From JBBSEZ01 sp038239195 (lineage in GTDB: Bacteria; Planctomycetota; Planctomycetia; Gemmatales; Gemmataceae), in the NCBI GenBank assembly GCA_038239195.1, contig JBBSEZ010000085.1:1-27152 (forward strand): a stretch of 27,152 nucleotides of DNA, given 5' to 3'. The translations under genes were made by a program, and so were the position numbers. Below, piece by piece: positions 10,378 through 19,100 of this stretch; position 1 is the first letter of the stretch, and the number at the start of each line of letters is the position of its first letter. The notes under the pieces are model-generated. The model was not told the DNA's origin and made no database searches. It saw only the letters and a list, made by a program, of their open reading frames with translations.

Positions 10378-11583
10378 ATGCGCACCACCTGGACGTTCCA
10401 CTCGGCGGGCCAGCTCATCTTTGGGCGGAACGCCACCCAGCAGCTCGGCGACGTCGCCCTGCGCCTGGGCATCAAGCGCCTCCTCCTGGTGACCGACCCC
10501 ATCCTCCTCAAGGCCGGCATGGTCGATCAACTGCTCGGCCCCCTGAGCGAGGCGGGGGCCCACGTCGAGGTCTTCTCCGGCGGCGAGCCGGAGCCCTCGC
10601 TGCGCGCCGCCCACGCCGCCATCGCCGCGGGGCGCGTCTTCCGCCCCGACGCCGTCCTCGGTCTGGGCGGCGGCAGCAACATGGACCTGGCCAAGATCAC
10701 CGCCACGGTCTTGACGCACGGCGGAACGCCCAGCCTCTACGTCGGCGACGACAAGATACCCGGCCCTGTCATGCCGCTCCTTTGCCTGCCGACCACGGCG
10801 GGCACCGGCTCCGAGGTGTCTGCCGCCGCCGTGCTCACCGACACCGAGAACCACATCAAGGTCGGCATCCTCAGCAACCACCTGCGCCCAAAAGTGGCCA
10901 TCGTCGATCCGCTCTTGACGGTGAGTTGCCCGCCGAAGGTGACGGCGGATAGCGGCATCGACGCCCTGACGCACGCCATCGAGGCCTACACCGCCGTGGA
11001 CAACGCCACGTTCCCCCTGCCGCCCGGCGAGCGCTCCGTCTACCAGGGGCGCCACCCCTTCGGCGACATGGTGGCCGAGCGCGCCATCGCGCTCGTCGGC
11101 CAGCACCTCCGCCGGGCCGTCCACCACGGCCACGACCTCGACGCTCGCGACGGCATGGCCCTGGCGGCGACGCTGGCGGGCATGGCCTTCTCCAACGTCG
11201 GCGTCGCCGTGGTGCATGCCCTCGAATATCCCGTCGGCGGGTCCACCCACTGTTCGCACGGGGCCGGCAACGGGTTGCTGCTTCCCTTCGTGATGCGCTA
11301 CAACCTTCCCGCCCGCATGCGCGAGATGGCCAACGTCGCCCGGCTGCTCGGCGAGGACGTGGCGGGCAAGAGCGAGGACGCCGCCGCCGCGGCGGCCATC
11401 AGTGCGGTGGAACGGCTGCGAGCGGACGTCGGCATTCCGCAGCGGCTGCGCGACCTGGGGGTCAAGGAGGAGCAATTGCGGCCGTTCGCCGAGAAGGCGT
11501 TCGCCATCAAGCGCATCCTCCGCGTCAACCCGCGCGAGGTCACGGCGGAGGCGCTCGAGGGGATCTTGCGTTCGGCCTTTTGA
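10378..11583 (+). CDS. Iron-containing alcohol dehydrogenase, hydroxyacid-oxoacid transhydrogenase-like
   Basis: This is a 401-aa group III (iron-dependent) dehydrogenase. The N-terminal NAD domain has GGGS (97-100) and PTTAGTGSE (138-146). The metal-binding half has Asp195 and His199 (DSGIDALTHAIEAY), His280 (VVHALEYPVGG) and HCSHGAGNG. In FucO-type enzymes the segment reads HxxxHP; here the second His is Tyr (HALEYP), as I recall for human ADHFE1 (HGMSYP). The preceding block YQGRHPFGD...HLRRAV...DLDAR also matches ADHFE1 in layout. ADHFE1 oxidises 4-hydroxybutyrate while reducing 2-oxoglutarate, using tightly bound NAD. This substrate is inferred from similarity only. The ATG at 10378 has GGGGAG about 7 bases upstream; an in-frame ATG at 10348 is less likely. 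It is followed after 26 bp by the DUF4058 gene. Confidence 0.88.
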   Translation: MRTTWTFHSAGQLIFGRNATQQLGDVALRLGIKRLLLVTDPILLKAGMVDQLLGPLSEAGAHVEVFSGGEPEPSLRAAHAAIAAGRVFRPDAVLGLGGGSNMDLAKITATVLTHGGTPSLYVGDDKIPGPVMPLLCLPTTAGTGSEVSAAAVLTDTENHIKVGILSNHLRPKVAIVDPLLTVSCPPKVTADSGIDALTHAIEAYTAVDNATFPLPPGERSVYQGRHPFGDMVAERAIALVGQHLRRAVHHGHDLDARDGMALAATLAGMAFSNVGVAVVHALEYPVGGSTHCSHGAGNGLLLPFVMRYNLPARMREMANVARLLGEDVAGKSEDAAAAAAISAVERLRADVGIPQRLRDLGVKEEQLRPFAEKAFAIKRILRVNPREVTAEALEGILRSAF

Positions 11584-11609
11584 GCGGACAAGGTTGAGGA
11601 GGGAGAGAG

Positions 11610-12425
11610 ATGAACGTGCCGTTTCCGGGGATGGACCCTTACCTGGAGCACCCCGTGCTGTGGGAGAGCGTTCACGCCAGGCTGATCGTCGCCCTGGCCA
11701 ACCAGCTTCAACCGCGGCTCGACCCACGTTATGTCGCCTCCATCGAGGAGCGCGTCTTCGTGGAAGGGCCGCAGCGAAGAGCGCCCGACGTTTGGGTGCA
11801 GAAGGTGGGCGAAGGCAGCGGAACGCTGGCCACCCTCGAAGCCGAAACGGACACCGCTGTGGTCCTCGAAGTCGAGAACCTGGAGGTGCGCGAGACTCGC
11901 CTCGAAATCCTCGACCTGTACAACGATGCCAAACTGGTCGCCCTGGTCGAGGTCACCAGCCCGACCAACAAGGCCGCTGGACCGAGGCGAGATTCGTACG
12001 TCGCCAAGCAGCAAGAAGTCCTGGCACGCGACTGCCACCTCCTCGAGATCGACCTGCTCCGCCGAGGCCGACACGTCCTGAGCGTCCCCGACTGGCGCGT
12101 GCGCTCCCTCCAACCCTACGCCTACCTGGTTTGCGTGAGTCGCTGGCCCCGCCGCAATCGCTTTGAGCTCTACGCCCGCGGCTTGCACGACCGCCTGCCT
12201 CGCATCAAGGCCCCCCTTGCCGAGCCCGACCCGGACGTGCCGCTCGACGTCCAGGCCGCCCTCGAACAGGTCTATACCGAGGGGCGGTACATGCGCCGCG
12301 TCCGCTACGAGGAGCCTTGCGACCCACCCCTCGCTCCGAACGATCAACTCTGGGCTGCCGAACGCTGGGCAGCCTACAAGGCTGCGCGCACCGACCTGTT
12401 TCCACCCCCCAAAGGGGCACCTTGA
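11610..12425 (+). CDS. DUF4058 family protein
   Basis: This 271-aa protein begins with the DUF4058 signature FPGMDPYLEHPVLW and has the expected length. The family is common in planctomycetes and cyanobacteria, and its function is not known to me. GAGGAGGGAGAG precedes the ATG. In the middle, PDVWVQK (~53-59), LVALVEVTSPTNK (~110-122), a Tyr/Lys helix and LLEIDLLRRG (~148-157) follow one another. This order is like the Asp, Glu-x-Lys-like and strand pattern of Uma2/PD-(D/E)XK nuclease-fold proteins, so a related fold is a reasonable inference. The C-terminal part (DVQAALEQVYTEGRYMRRVRYEEP) is typical of the family. It is convergent with the esterase gene, 28 bp away, with no clear terminator between. 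Confidence 0.85.
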   Translation: MNVPFPGMDPYLEHPVLWESVHARLIVALANQLQPRLDPRYVASIEERVFVEGPQRRAPDVWVQKVGEGSGTLATLEAETDTAVVLEVENLEVRETRLEILDLYNDAKLVALVEVTSPTNKAAGPRRDSYVAKQQEVLARDCHLLEIDLLRRGRHVLSVPDWRVRSLQPYAYLVCVSRWPRRNRFELYARGLHDRLPRIKAPLAEPDPDVPLDVQAALEQVYTEGRYMRRVRYEEPCDPPLAPNDQLWAAERWAAYKAARTDLFPPPKGAP

Positions 12426-12453
12426 CTTCGGTCGCCGCAAAGGCGCCCTCGGC

Positions 12454-13287
12454 TCACCACCCAAAGAAGTAGAGCAACACCTTGTCGAAGCGGCTCGCCC
12501 ACGCCTCCTCGTTGTGCTCCCCGCCCGCCACCTCCCAGTAGCAGTAATCGCGCCCCGGCAACAGCCCCGCCGCGTCGAAGCGCTCCACCAGCGCCCGCGT
12601 CCGCTCCAGGTGCGGCGTCACGTGCCCGCGCCGCTGCCCCTCGCGCGTCCCCATGCACAGCCAGAACCGCATCGTACGCATCCAGGGCGCCCCGCCCTCC
12701 AGCTCGTCCAGCGCCCGCGCCCGCGCCCACCACAGCGAGGGCGACAGCACCCCGCACATCGCGAAGCGCCGGTGGTGCTCCGTCGCCATCGTCAGCGACA
12801 CCAGCCCGCCCATCGACGAGCCGGCGATCCCCGTGTGCGAGCGATCTCCTCGCGTGCGATACTGTCGATCGATGAACGGCTTGAGCTCCTCGAACACGAA
12901 GCGGGCATACAGCCCTCCCCGGCCCCCCGCCTTGTGGCGTACGTCGGGCCAGTGCGCGTATTCGTCCAGCCGCTCCGGCGTGTTGTCGATGCCGACCATG
13001 ATCGCCGGCCGGATTCGTCCCGCCCGCACCAGCCGGTCGGCCGTCGCCCCCGCTTGCCACACCATGCCGAACGCCGAGCGCCCCGGGTCGAAGAGGTTCT
13101 GGCCATCGTGGAGATAAAGGACCGGATAACGCTGCGCCGGGCTGGCGAAGTAGCCGGGCGGCAGGTGGACCGTGATGGTGCGGACGTTGCCAAGGAGCTT
13201 CGAGTTGAAGCCCTCGTGAACGCGCCGCTCCCCCGTGGCCTCTCTTGCCTCGAGCGCCTTCTCTCGGCCCCGCCGTTTCATCGCCAC
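12454..13287 (-). CDS. Alpha/beta-hydrolase esterase (esterase D / enterochelin-esterase-like)
   Basis: This is a 277-aa hydrolase of the putative-esterase family. The core starts near residue 33 (VRTITVHLPPGYFASPAQRYPVLYLHDGQNLF). It has the nucleophile elbow G-S-S-M-G at 156-160 (Ser158) and a likely catalytic His258 (GGEHNEEAW). The acid residue is probably in MGTREGQ (Glu216 rather than Asp). No signal peptide is visible, so it is predicted cytoplasmic. The substrate is unknown; relatives hydrolyse esters such as S-formylglutathione or siderophore lactones. It is the last gene of a five-gene minus-strand run, 13 bp after the ATP-grasp gene. This suggests the two enzymes act on the same compound. 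Confidence 0.85.
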   Translation of the reverse strand: MAMKRRGREKALEAREATGERRVHEGFNSKLLGNVRTITVHLPPGYFASPAQRYPVLYLHDGQNLFDPGRSAFGMVWQAGATADRLVRAGRIRPAIMVGIDNTPERLDEYAHWPDVRHKAGGRGGLYARFVFEELKPFIDRQYRTRGDRSHTGIAGSSMGGLVSLTMATEHHRRFAMCGVLSPSLWWARARALDELEGGAPWMRTMRFWLCMGTREGQRRGHVTPHLERTRALVERFDAAGLLPGRDYCYWEVAGGEHNEEAWASRFDKVLLYFFGW

Positions 13288-13300
13288 CGCACGCTCCTCT

Positions 13301-14503
13301 TCACGCCGTCGCCTTGTCCGCCGGCGGCAGCACCGCCTGGAAGTCGCGCGCGATGCGCTGCGCGTAGTCCGTCAGCAACTCCTCCACGCGCTCCGGCGTC
13401 GGCGCCCGCACCACCAGGCCCACGTGGCTCTTCTGGTCCATGCGATAGAAGACCTCCGGGTCGTCGAACCCCGACGTGTCGGGCCTCTCCATCCGCGCCA
13501 GCGACACCGTCGCCCCGCCGTACTCCTGACGAAGCGGCGGCAGCTTGTACGGGCCGTCGCCGGCGATCTCAACGGAGGCCCACTCCTCCCACAGGTTGAG
13601 CCCCGTCGCCGCCTCGACCACGTCGGAGATGCACGCCCCGCCCACCCGCGCGCTCGTCTCGATGAAGTAGACGCGCCCGTCGGAGCTGGCGCGGATGAAC
13701 TCGGTGTGCGAGCAGCCGCGCTCCATGCCGAACGCCTGCAAGACCTTCTCGTTGAGCTCGCGCAGGGCCGGCACCTCGGGCCAGTCGCGCGTCGCGGTGC
13801 GCGTGGCGAAGACCCCGCCGCCCGTCCACAGTTCCAGCAGCGGGCGGTGATACTTGCCCACCTCGGCGAACACCACGCGACCTCGATGCACCAGCGAATC
13901 GACGTGATACAGGTCGCCGGGGATGAAGCGCTCGATGAGGTGGAACGAGGCGTCGTCGCCGAGCTCGTCGATGCGCCGCCACACGCCCTCGGCGTCGTGA
14001 AGCTTGCGGATGCCGATCGACGACGCCTCGCCGCGCGGCTTCATCAGCCAGGGCGGCGGGACCGTGGCGAGGAAGTGGCGCACGTCGTCGTGGTGGAAGA
14101 GGGCCGTGAAGTCGGGGACGGGAAAGCCCGCCTGGCGCGCCTCGATCCGCATGGCGAGCTTGTCGCGGAAGTAGCGGACCGTGCTCTGGCCGATGCCCGG
14201 CAGGCGAAAGTGCTCGCGGAGGGCGGCGCCGAGGTCCACGTCGTAGTCGTCGAGGGCGACGACCGCGTCGATGCGCTCGTTCCGCATCAGGTAGGCGATG
14301 CCGTTGATGACGTGGCGAAGGTCGACGAAGGAGGGCATGAGGAAGACGTCGTCGAGGTGGTCGCGGGCCCAGGGCGACTCGCGCAACTCCTCCAGGGTGA
14401 GCAGGAAGGTTCGGCAGCCTTCGCGCCGGCAACGCTGCAGGAAGCGGTTGCCCTTGAAGTAGCTGGTGATGGCCAGGACGGTACGGCGCAAGCTACCGAG
14501 CAT
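13301..14503 (-). CDS. ATP-grasp domain ligase
   Basis: This 400-aa ATP-grasp enzyme should activate a carboxylate as acyl-phosphate and join it to an amine or similar group. After a Rossmann-like N-terminal domain (~8-110) come the pre-grasp KLAMRIEARQAGFPVPDF, the ATP-binding PWLMKPRGEASSIG (Lys155), the hinge LIERFIPGDLYHVD (Glu191) and metal ligands in HTEFI (Glu268) and FIETSARVGGA (Glu282). The usual E-I-N-x-R motif reads E-T-S-A-R, with Ser in place of Asn. GAGGAGG lies 8 bases before the ATG. Substrates cannot be told from sequence. It is coupled with the esterase downstream and lies 70 bp after the polytopic kinase. Confidence 0.87.
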   Translation of the reverse strand: MLGSLRRTVLAITSYFKGNRFLQRCRREGCRTFLLTLEELRESPWARDHLDDVFLMPSFVDLRHVINGIAYLMRNERIDAVVALDDYDVDLGAALREHFRLPGIGQSTVRYFRDKLAMRIEARQAGFPVPDFTALFHHDDVRHFLATVPPPWLMKPRGEASSIGIRKLHDAEGVWRRIDELGDDASFHLIERFIPGDLYHVDSLVHRGRVVFAEVGKYHRPLLELWTGGGVFATRTATRDWPEVPALRELNEKVLQAFGMERGCSHTEFIRASSDGRVYFIETSARVGGACISDVVEAATGLNLWEEWASVEIAGDGPYKLPPLRQEYGGATVSLARMERPDTSGFDDPEVFYRMDQKSHVGLVVRAPTPERVEELLTDYAQRIARDFQAVLPPADKATA

Positions 14504-14573
14504 GACGAAGGCCTCCTCGGCGGGCCGTGGCCCCCAAACTCCTGGGAAGGCCGTGGCGCACTCACGATCTGTT

Positions 14574-16166
14574 CTATGGGCCGGGCCCGGAAAATGGTGG
14601 GGCCTTGGCCGAACTGCGCCCCAGGCGGCGCAGCCGCAGGCCGATGGCGGCGAGCGCGAGGGCCCACAGGCCCCCGAAGCCCAGGGAGGCCCAGGTCAGG
14701 CAGTACGGCGCGAGGGCCGCCAGGGCGAAGAACGCCACGCCGACCACGTAGCCGGGCCCCCAGTGACTGCCGCCCATCGCGAAGAACGCCAGCCCGGCCA
14801 GAAGCGCCGCGAAGGGATACGTCGCCCACTGCAGCTCTCCTGCGCGGAAGCTTGGGATCGAGTGCCAGACCGGAATGAGCAGGAACGACGCGATCAGGTA
14901 TCCGCCCCAGATCGTCCGCAGTTGATGCTCGGCGGCGCCGGTCGGCCTCGTCGTGCGCGGCCGAAGGAATGCGTAGGTCAGCCCCATGCACGCGAACTGA
15001 AAGCCGTAGCAGGTGGTGTTGGTGAGGGCGTTGGCGAGCTCGGCCTGGATCAGGGCGCAACTGAGCAGGTGGGCCAGCAAGACGATCCCCGCCCAGACGA
15101 GGAGCAAATTGCCCCACGCCTCGAACCCGGCGTCGATGGGGCTGCGCTCCAGGGTGCGCGCCAGGCGGTCGAACAAGTTGTAGCTGCGGGCGCTGATCGA
15201 ATCGCCCGCGCCGTAGCGCTGGAGGTCGTCGGCGAGGCGGGCCGCACTCGTGTAGCGTCGGGCCGGGTCTTTCTCGAGGCATTTCAGGGCGATCGTCTCC
15301 AGGTCGCGCGGCACCGTGGGGCACAGGACGCGCGGGGGGGCCGGCTCGCACTCGAGCACTTGCAACACCGTGTCGAGCGTTGTCGGGCCCTTGAAGGGGG
15401 GGCGGCCCGTCAAGCACTCGTAGAGGATGGCCCCCAGCGCGTAGACGTCGGTGGTCGGGCCGACCTCGTGCCTGTGCCCGCCGGCTTGCTCGGGGGCCAT
15501 GTAGGAGGGGGTGCCCATGACGGCGCCGGTCTGCGTCCGGCCCACCTGGTCGAGGCGCTTGGCGAGGCCGAAGTCGGCGATCTTGGGGACCAACTCATTA
15601 AGCCGCCGAGCTCGGCTCGGCGCGTCGGCGTCGCGCCGCGTTGCGACGTCCCGCGCCGGGCCGAGCTCGGCGGCCAAATCGGCCAGCAGGACGTTCGCCG
15701 GCTTCAAGTCGCGATGCACGATGCCCGCGTCGTGGGCCGCCTGCACCGCCCGCGCCATCTCTTCGAGGAGGCGTGCCGCCTCGCGCGCCGGCAGGGGCCC
15801 GGCCGACAGCGCCTTCTCCAGGGTGCCGCCCTCGCAGTATTCGAGCGAGAAGAAGGGCCGGCCCTCGTGCTCGCCGACCTCGTAGATTTGCACGATGTTC
15901 GGGTGGTGCAAGCGCGCGATGGCCTCCCCCTCGGTCTTGAAGCGCGCCAGGTCGTCCTCGCCCGCGTGGCTTCCCGACAGGATCATCTTGAGGGCGACGA
16001 GCCGATCGAGCTTCACCTGGCAAGCCTTGTAGACGACGCCCATCCCCCCGCGCCCCAGTTCCTCCAGGACCTCGTAGCCCGGTACTTTTGGCAGGCCGGG
16101 CGGGAGGGCCCCCCCGAAGTGTACCGTGGCGGAGCCGGGAGGGGGCGGCAAGGTCGTATCGGACAT
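14574..16166 (-). CDS. Ser/Thr protein kinase with polytopic membrane C-terminus
   Basis: This is a 530-aa Hanks-type kinase. The kinase domain (~30-310) shows GRGGMG (38-43), Lys60, HRDLKPAN (141-148; Asp143), DFG (188-190) and APE (214-216), so it should be active. Between HRD and DFG lies a ~26-residue Arg/Ala-rich insert encoded by a DNA palindrome (15602-15674). After ~330 there are about six hydrophobic helices (LLLVWAGIVLLAHLLSCALI, then GYLIASFLLIPVW, FAALLAGLAFFAM and others), with no WD40 or sensor domain. The membrane part may be the sensor or only an anchor. GGAGA precedes the ATG at 16166. It starts 32 bp after the kinase-WD40 stop and the two kinase domains are close paralogues, pointing to local duplication. 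Confidence 0.9.
   Translation of the reverse strand: MSDTTLPPPPGSATVHFGGALPPGLPKVPGYEVLEELGRGGMGVVYKACQVKLDRLVALKMILSGSHAGEDDLARFKTEGEAIARLHHPNIVQIYEVGEHEGRPFFSLEYCEGGTLEKALSAGPLPAREAARLLEEMARAVQAAHDAGIVHRDLKPANVLLADLAAELGPARDVATRRDADAPSRARRLNELVPKIADFGLAKRLDQVGRTQTGAVMGTPSYMAPEQAGGHRHEVGPTTDVYALGAILYECLTGRPPFKGPTTLDTVLQVLECEPAPPRVLCPTVPRDLETIALKCLEKDPARRYTSAARLADDLQRYGAGDSISARSYNLFDRLARTLERSPIDAGFEAWGNLLLVWAGIVLLAHLLSCALIQAELANALTNTTCYGFQFACMGLTYAFLRPRTTRPTGAAEHQLRTIWGGYLIASFLLIPVWHSIPSFRAGELQWATYPFAALLAGLAFFAMGGSHWGPGYVVGVAFFALAALAPYCLTWASLGFGGLWALALAAIGLRLRRLGRSSAKAPPFSGPGP
15602..15674. repeat. Palindromic element (copy A) inside the polytopic kinase gene
   Basis: Arms 15602-15624 and 15652-15674 are inverted repeats of 23 bases with one T/G wobble-type mismatch; the spacer is 27 bases. 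Both arms contain GAGCTCGG and CGGCGCG blocks. It replaces the short turn normally found between HRDLKPANVLL and the DFG strand and is read in frame. Copy B in the neighbouring kinase sits at the same codon position. Confidence 0.8.
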
Positions 16167-16198
16167 GCGAGGTCTCCGAATGCGGCGGGGCGAGGGCC

Positions 16199-19100
16199 TC
16201 ACAGACTGTCGGGCCGCGGCGCGCTCAGTTGCCCCAGATGATAGTCGAGGGCGAACCAGTTGCGGCGCCCGGCAGCCCGGCGCGCCTGCTCCGCATGCCA
16301 GGACGGGTCGAAGCGCGTGGCAAGGGCCCGGGCGGCGCGCTCCGCGGCGTCGAGCGGCCGGCGCGTCTGCACGATGACGCCGGCGCCGGCGAAGTGGGCC
16401 TCGCAGCGCCCGTCGGGCGTGCGGACCACCGCGCTGGGCGGGGCGCCGGGCTCGTCGCGCAGCACCGAGCCCTCCTTCAACGCTCGCACCAGCGACCGGC
16501 CGAGAACATCGGTACTGTGGACCGTCGCGCCGCGAAAGGCGACACTGCTCACTCCCGCGTCGTGGCGGGGCAGCAGCACCCGCGATACGCCGGCGCGCAC
16601 GTCCCACACGCGCACCTCGCCGTCCCAACTCCCCGAGACAAGCGATCGGCCATCGGCGCTGAACGCGGCGCACTCTACCCAGTGCTGGTGCCCTGGCAGG
16701 GTGGTGGGGCCCTCGGTCCCACGCAGGCGCCAAAGGCGGATGGTCCGGTCCCGGCTCGTCGAGGCCAGCAACTGGCCGTCGGGGGCGAAGGTCAGGCTGG
16801 TGACGATGGCCCCATGGCCGGGCAGCACTTTCAACTGGGCCCCCGTCCGCGCTTCCCAGAGCAGAACGGTGCCGTCGGCGGCGGCCGAGGCGAGGCGCTT
16901 GCCATCGGGGCTGAACGCGACGACGGTGGCCCCGCCCGAGTGGCCGGCGAGGCTCAGCAGCGCCGTCGCCGATTGCACGTCCCACACCTTGACGATTCCG
17001 TCCTGGCCCGCCGTGGCCAGGCGCCGGCCCTCAGGCCCGAACGCAGCGCCGTTCACGCGCTCCTCGGAGACGCGCGCCGGCCACACGAGTATAGTCCCGC
17101 CGCCCGCGGAGAGGAGCTGGCGGCCGTCCCGGCTGAAGGCGAGGCGGCCCACCGGTTGCGCATGGCCGGGCAGCGTGAGGCGTGCCCCCCCGCCCTCGAC
17201 GTCCCACACCTTGAGGGCGCGATCGTCGCCCGCCGAGACGAGGCGCTCGCCGTCGGGGCTGAAGGCGAGGCAGCGCACCTCCCCGGTGTGGCCCTTGATC
17301 GCGAAGCGCGGCGCGCCGGTCCGGCCATCCCAAACGCGCACCTCCCCATCGGGCTCGTCGCGGAACGGCCCCCCGAACGCGGCCGCGAGTGCCAGGTCGC
17401 CCCCCGCGCGCGCGCCAAAGGCAACGCTCGTCACGAAGCCCGACGGGCTCGACAGGGAGAGCAACTCGTCGCCGGCCTGCGCGTCCCAGACCTTGACCGT
17501 GCGGTCGCGCCCCCCCGAGGCGAGACGACTGCCGTCGGGGCTGAAGCAGACCGCGGAGGCCCACCCCTTGTGTCCGGCCAGCGCGAGCCGCAACGCACCG
17601 GTCCGGGCGCTCCAGATCTTGACCTTCCGGTCGGCCGAGCCCGACGCCAGCCATTTCCCGTCGGGGCTGAAGGCAAGGTCGAGCACCTCGTCGTCGTGCC
17701 CCTGCCAGCGCCCCAGTTGCACGCCCGTGCGCGCATCGGCGAGGAAGCACGCCCCCCGTCGCGTGCCCCACGCCACGACGGCGCCGCCGGGCCCGATCGC
17801 CAGGCTGCTCAGCACCTCCTGGGGAGGGACGGGCACCAGCACCCGGAAGGCGCCAGTGCGGGCATCGCCGGCCCGGAGCACGTCGTCGTCGTGGACCGCG
17901 ACGAAGCGCCCGCCGAGAGAGAAGGCCGTGGTTACGGACACCGCCTTGGAGTGGTGGAGGACGATCGAGGCCGCCCCATCGCGCGCATCCCAGACGCGCG
18001 CCTCCCCGCCGGGCGCGCGCGGCTTCCTGCCCACGGTGGCCAGGCGCTGCCCGTCGGGGCTGAATGCGAGGCCGCGCACCGCCCCGGTGTGCCCGCGCAG
18101 GACGAGCGCCTCGGCCCCCGTCCGCACGTCCCAAAGGCGCACGATGCCGTCGGCCCCCGACGCCGCGAGGCGCTCCCCATCGGGCCGAAAGGCCACGCCC
18201 GTTATCGCCGTGGGAACGGCCGGGAACGTACGCTCGAGCGCCCCCGTGCGGGCGTTCCAGAGGTGGACCGCGCGCCACCCGCTCGCCAGATGCACGCCAT
18301 CGGGGCTGAAGGCAAGGCCGGAGGCGCCCTCCGGGGCCGACGTCTGGAACTTGTGGGCCCCGGTGCTTTCATCCCAGACGCGGACGGTCCCACTGCGGCT
18401 AGCGGTCCCGAGGCGGGCCCCGTCCGGGGAGAACGCCAGGCCAGTGATTTCGCCTCCGTCCGTCCGAAAGGAGCGGTAGAGAACATCGGTGCGGCCATCC
18501 CACACCCTGACCTGTCCGTCCCGGCCACCGCTGGCGAGGCGCCGGCCGTCGGGCCGGAAGGCCAACGCCGTCACCCACTGGTCGTGTCCCTCAAGGGCAA
18601 AACGCTCCTTGCCGGTGCGCACGTCCCAGAGGCGGACGGCACGATCTTCCCCGCCGGAGGCGAGGAGCTGGCCGTCGGGCCGGAAGGCGACGCAGAGGGC
18701 CCCGCCAGCGTGACCGGGCAGCGTGCGGAGGGCCTCCCCGGTGGCAGCGCGCCACAGCCGGACGCGCCCGTCGGCGCTGCTGGTGGCGAGGAGCCGGCCA
18801 TCGGGGCTGAAGGCGACGCCACTGAGAGGGCTGGCAGGGACGTCGAGGGCGAACAGCCCGCCGACGATCTCGCGCTGGGCGAAGTTCCACTCCCAGAACC
18901 GAAGGCGCGGGGGCACGTCCAGGAGGAGGTCGCGAGCGAGGCCGACGTTGCCCTCGCGGAAAGAGGCGCGGGCCAGGGGCACCTTGCCGGCGAACAGCTC
19001 GCGGCGGGCGCTTTCGAGGGCCGCGCGCGCTCGGCCCTCGGCGAGGCGAGCCTCGGCGGCGCTGTCCACGGCCGCGCGCTTCTGGCGGAGCGCGTTGGTG

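Noticed and set aside
12426..12453. Possible terminator between the convergent DUF4058 and esterase genes
   Set aside because: Only a 4-bp CGCC/GGCG stem is present in 28 bp, with no T-run on either strand.
12163..13599. A 478-codon plus-strand frame over the DUF4058 end and the esterase
   Set aside because: It is antisense to the esterase with its intact G-S-S-M-G motif, and its composition is typical of a shadow frame.
17000..18850. Regularly spaced similar DNA blocks (CCGTCGGGGCTGAAGGC-like) suggestive of an array
   Set aside because: They are codons for the repeated FSPDG core of WD40 units with diverged sequence between them, not a CRISPR or satellite.
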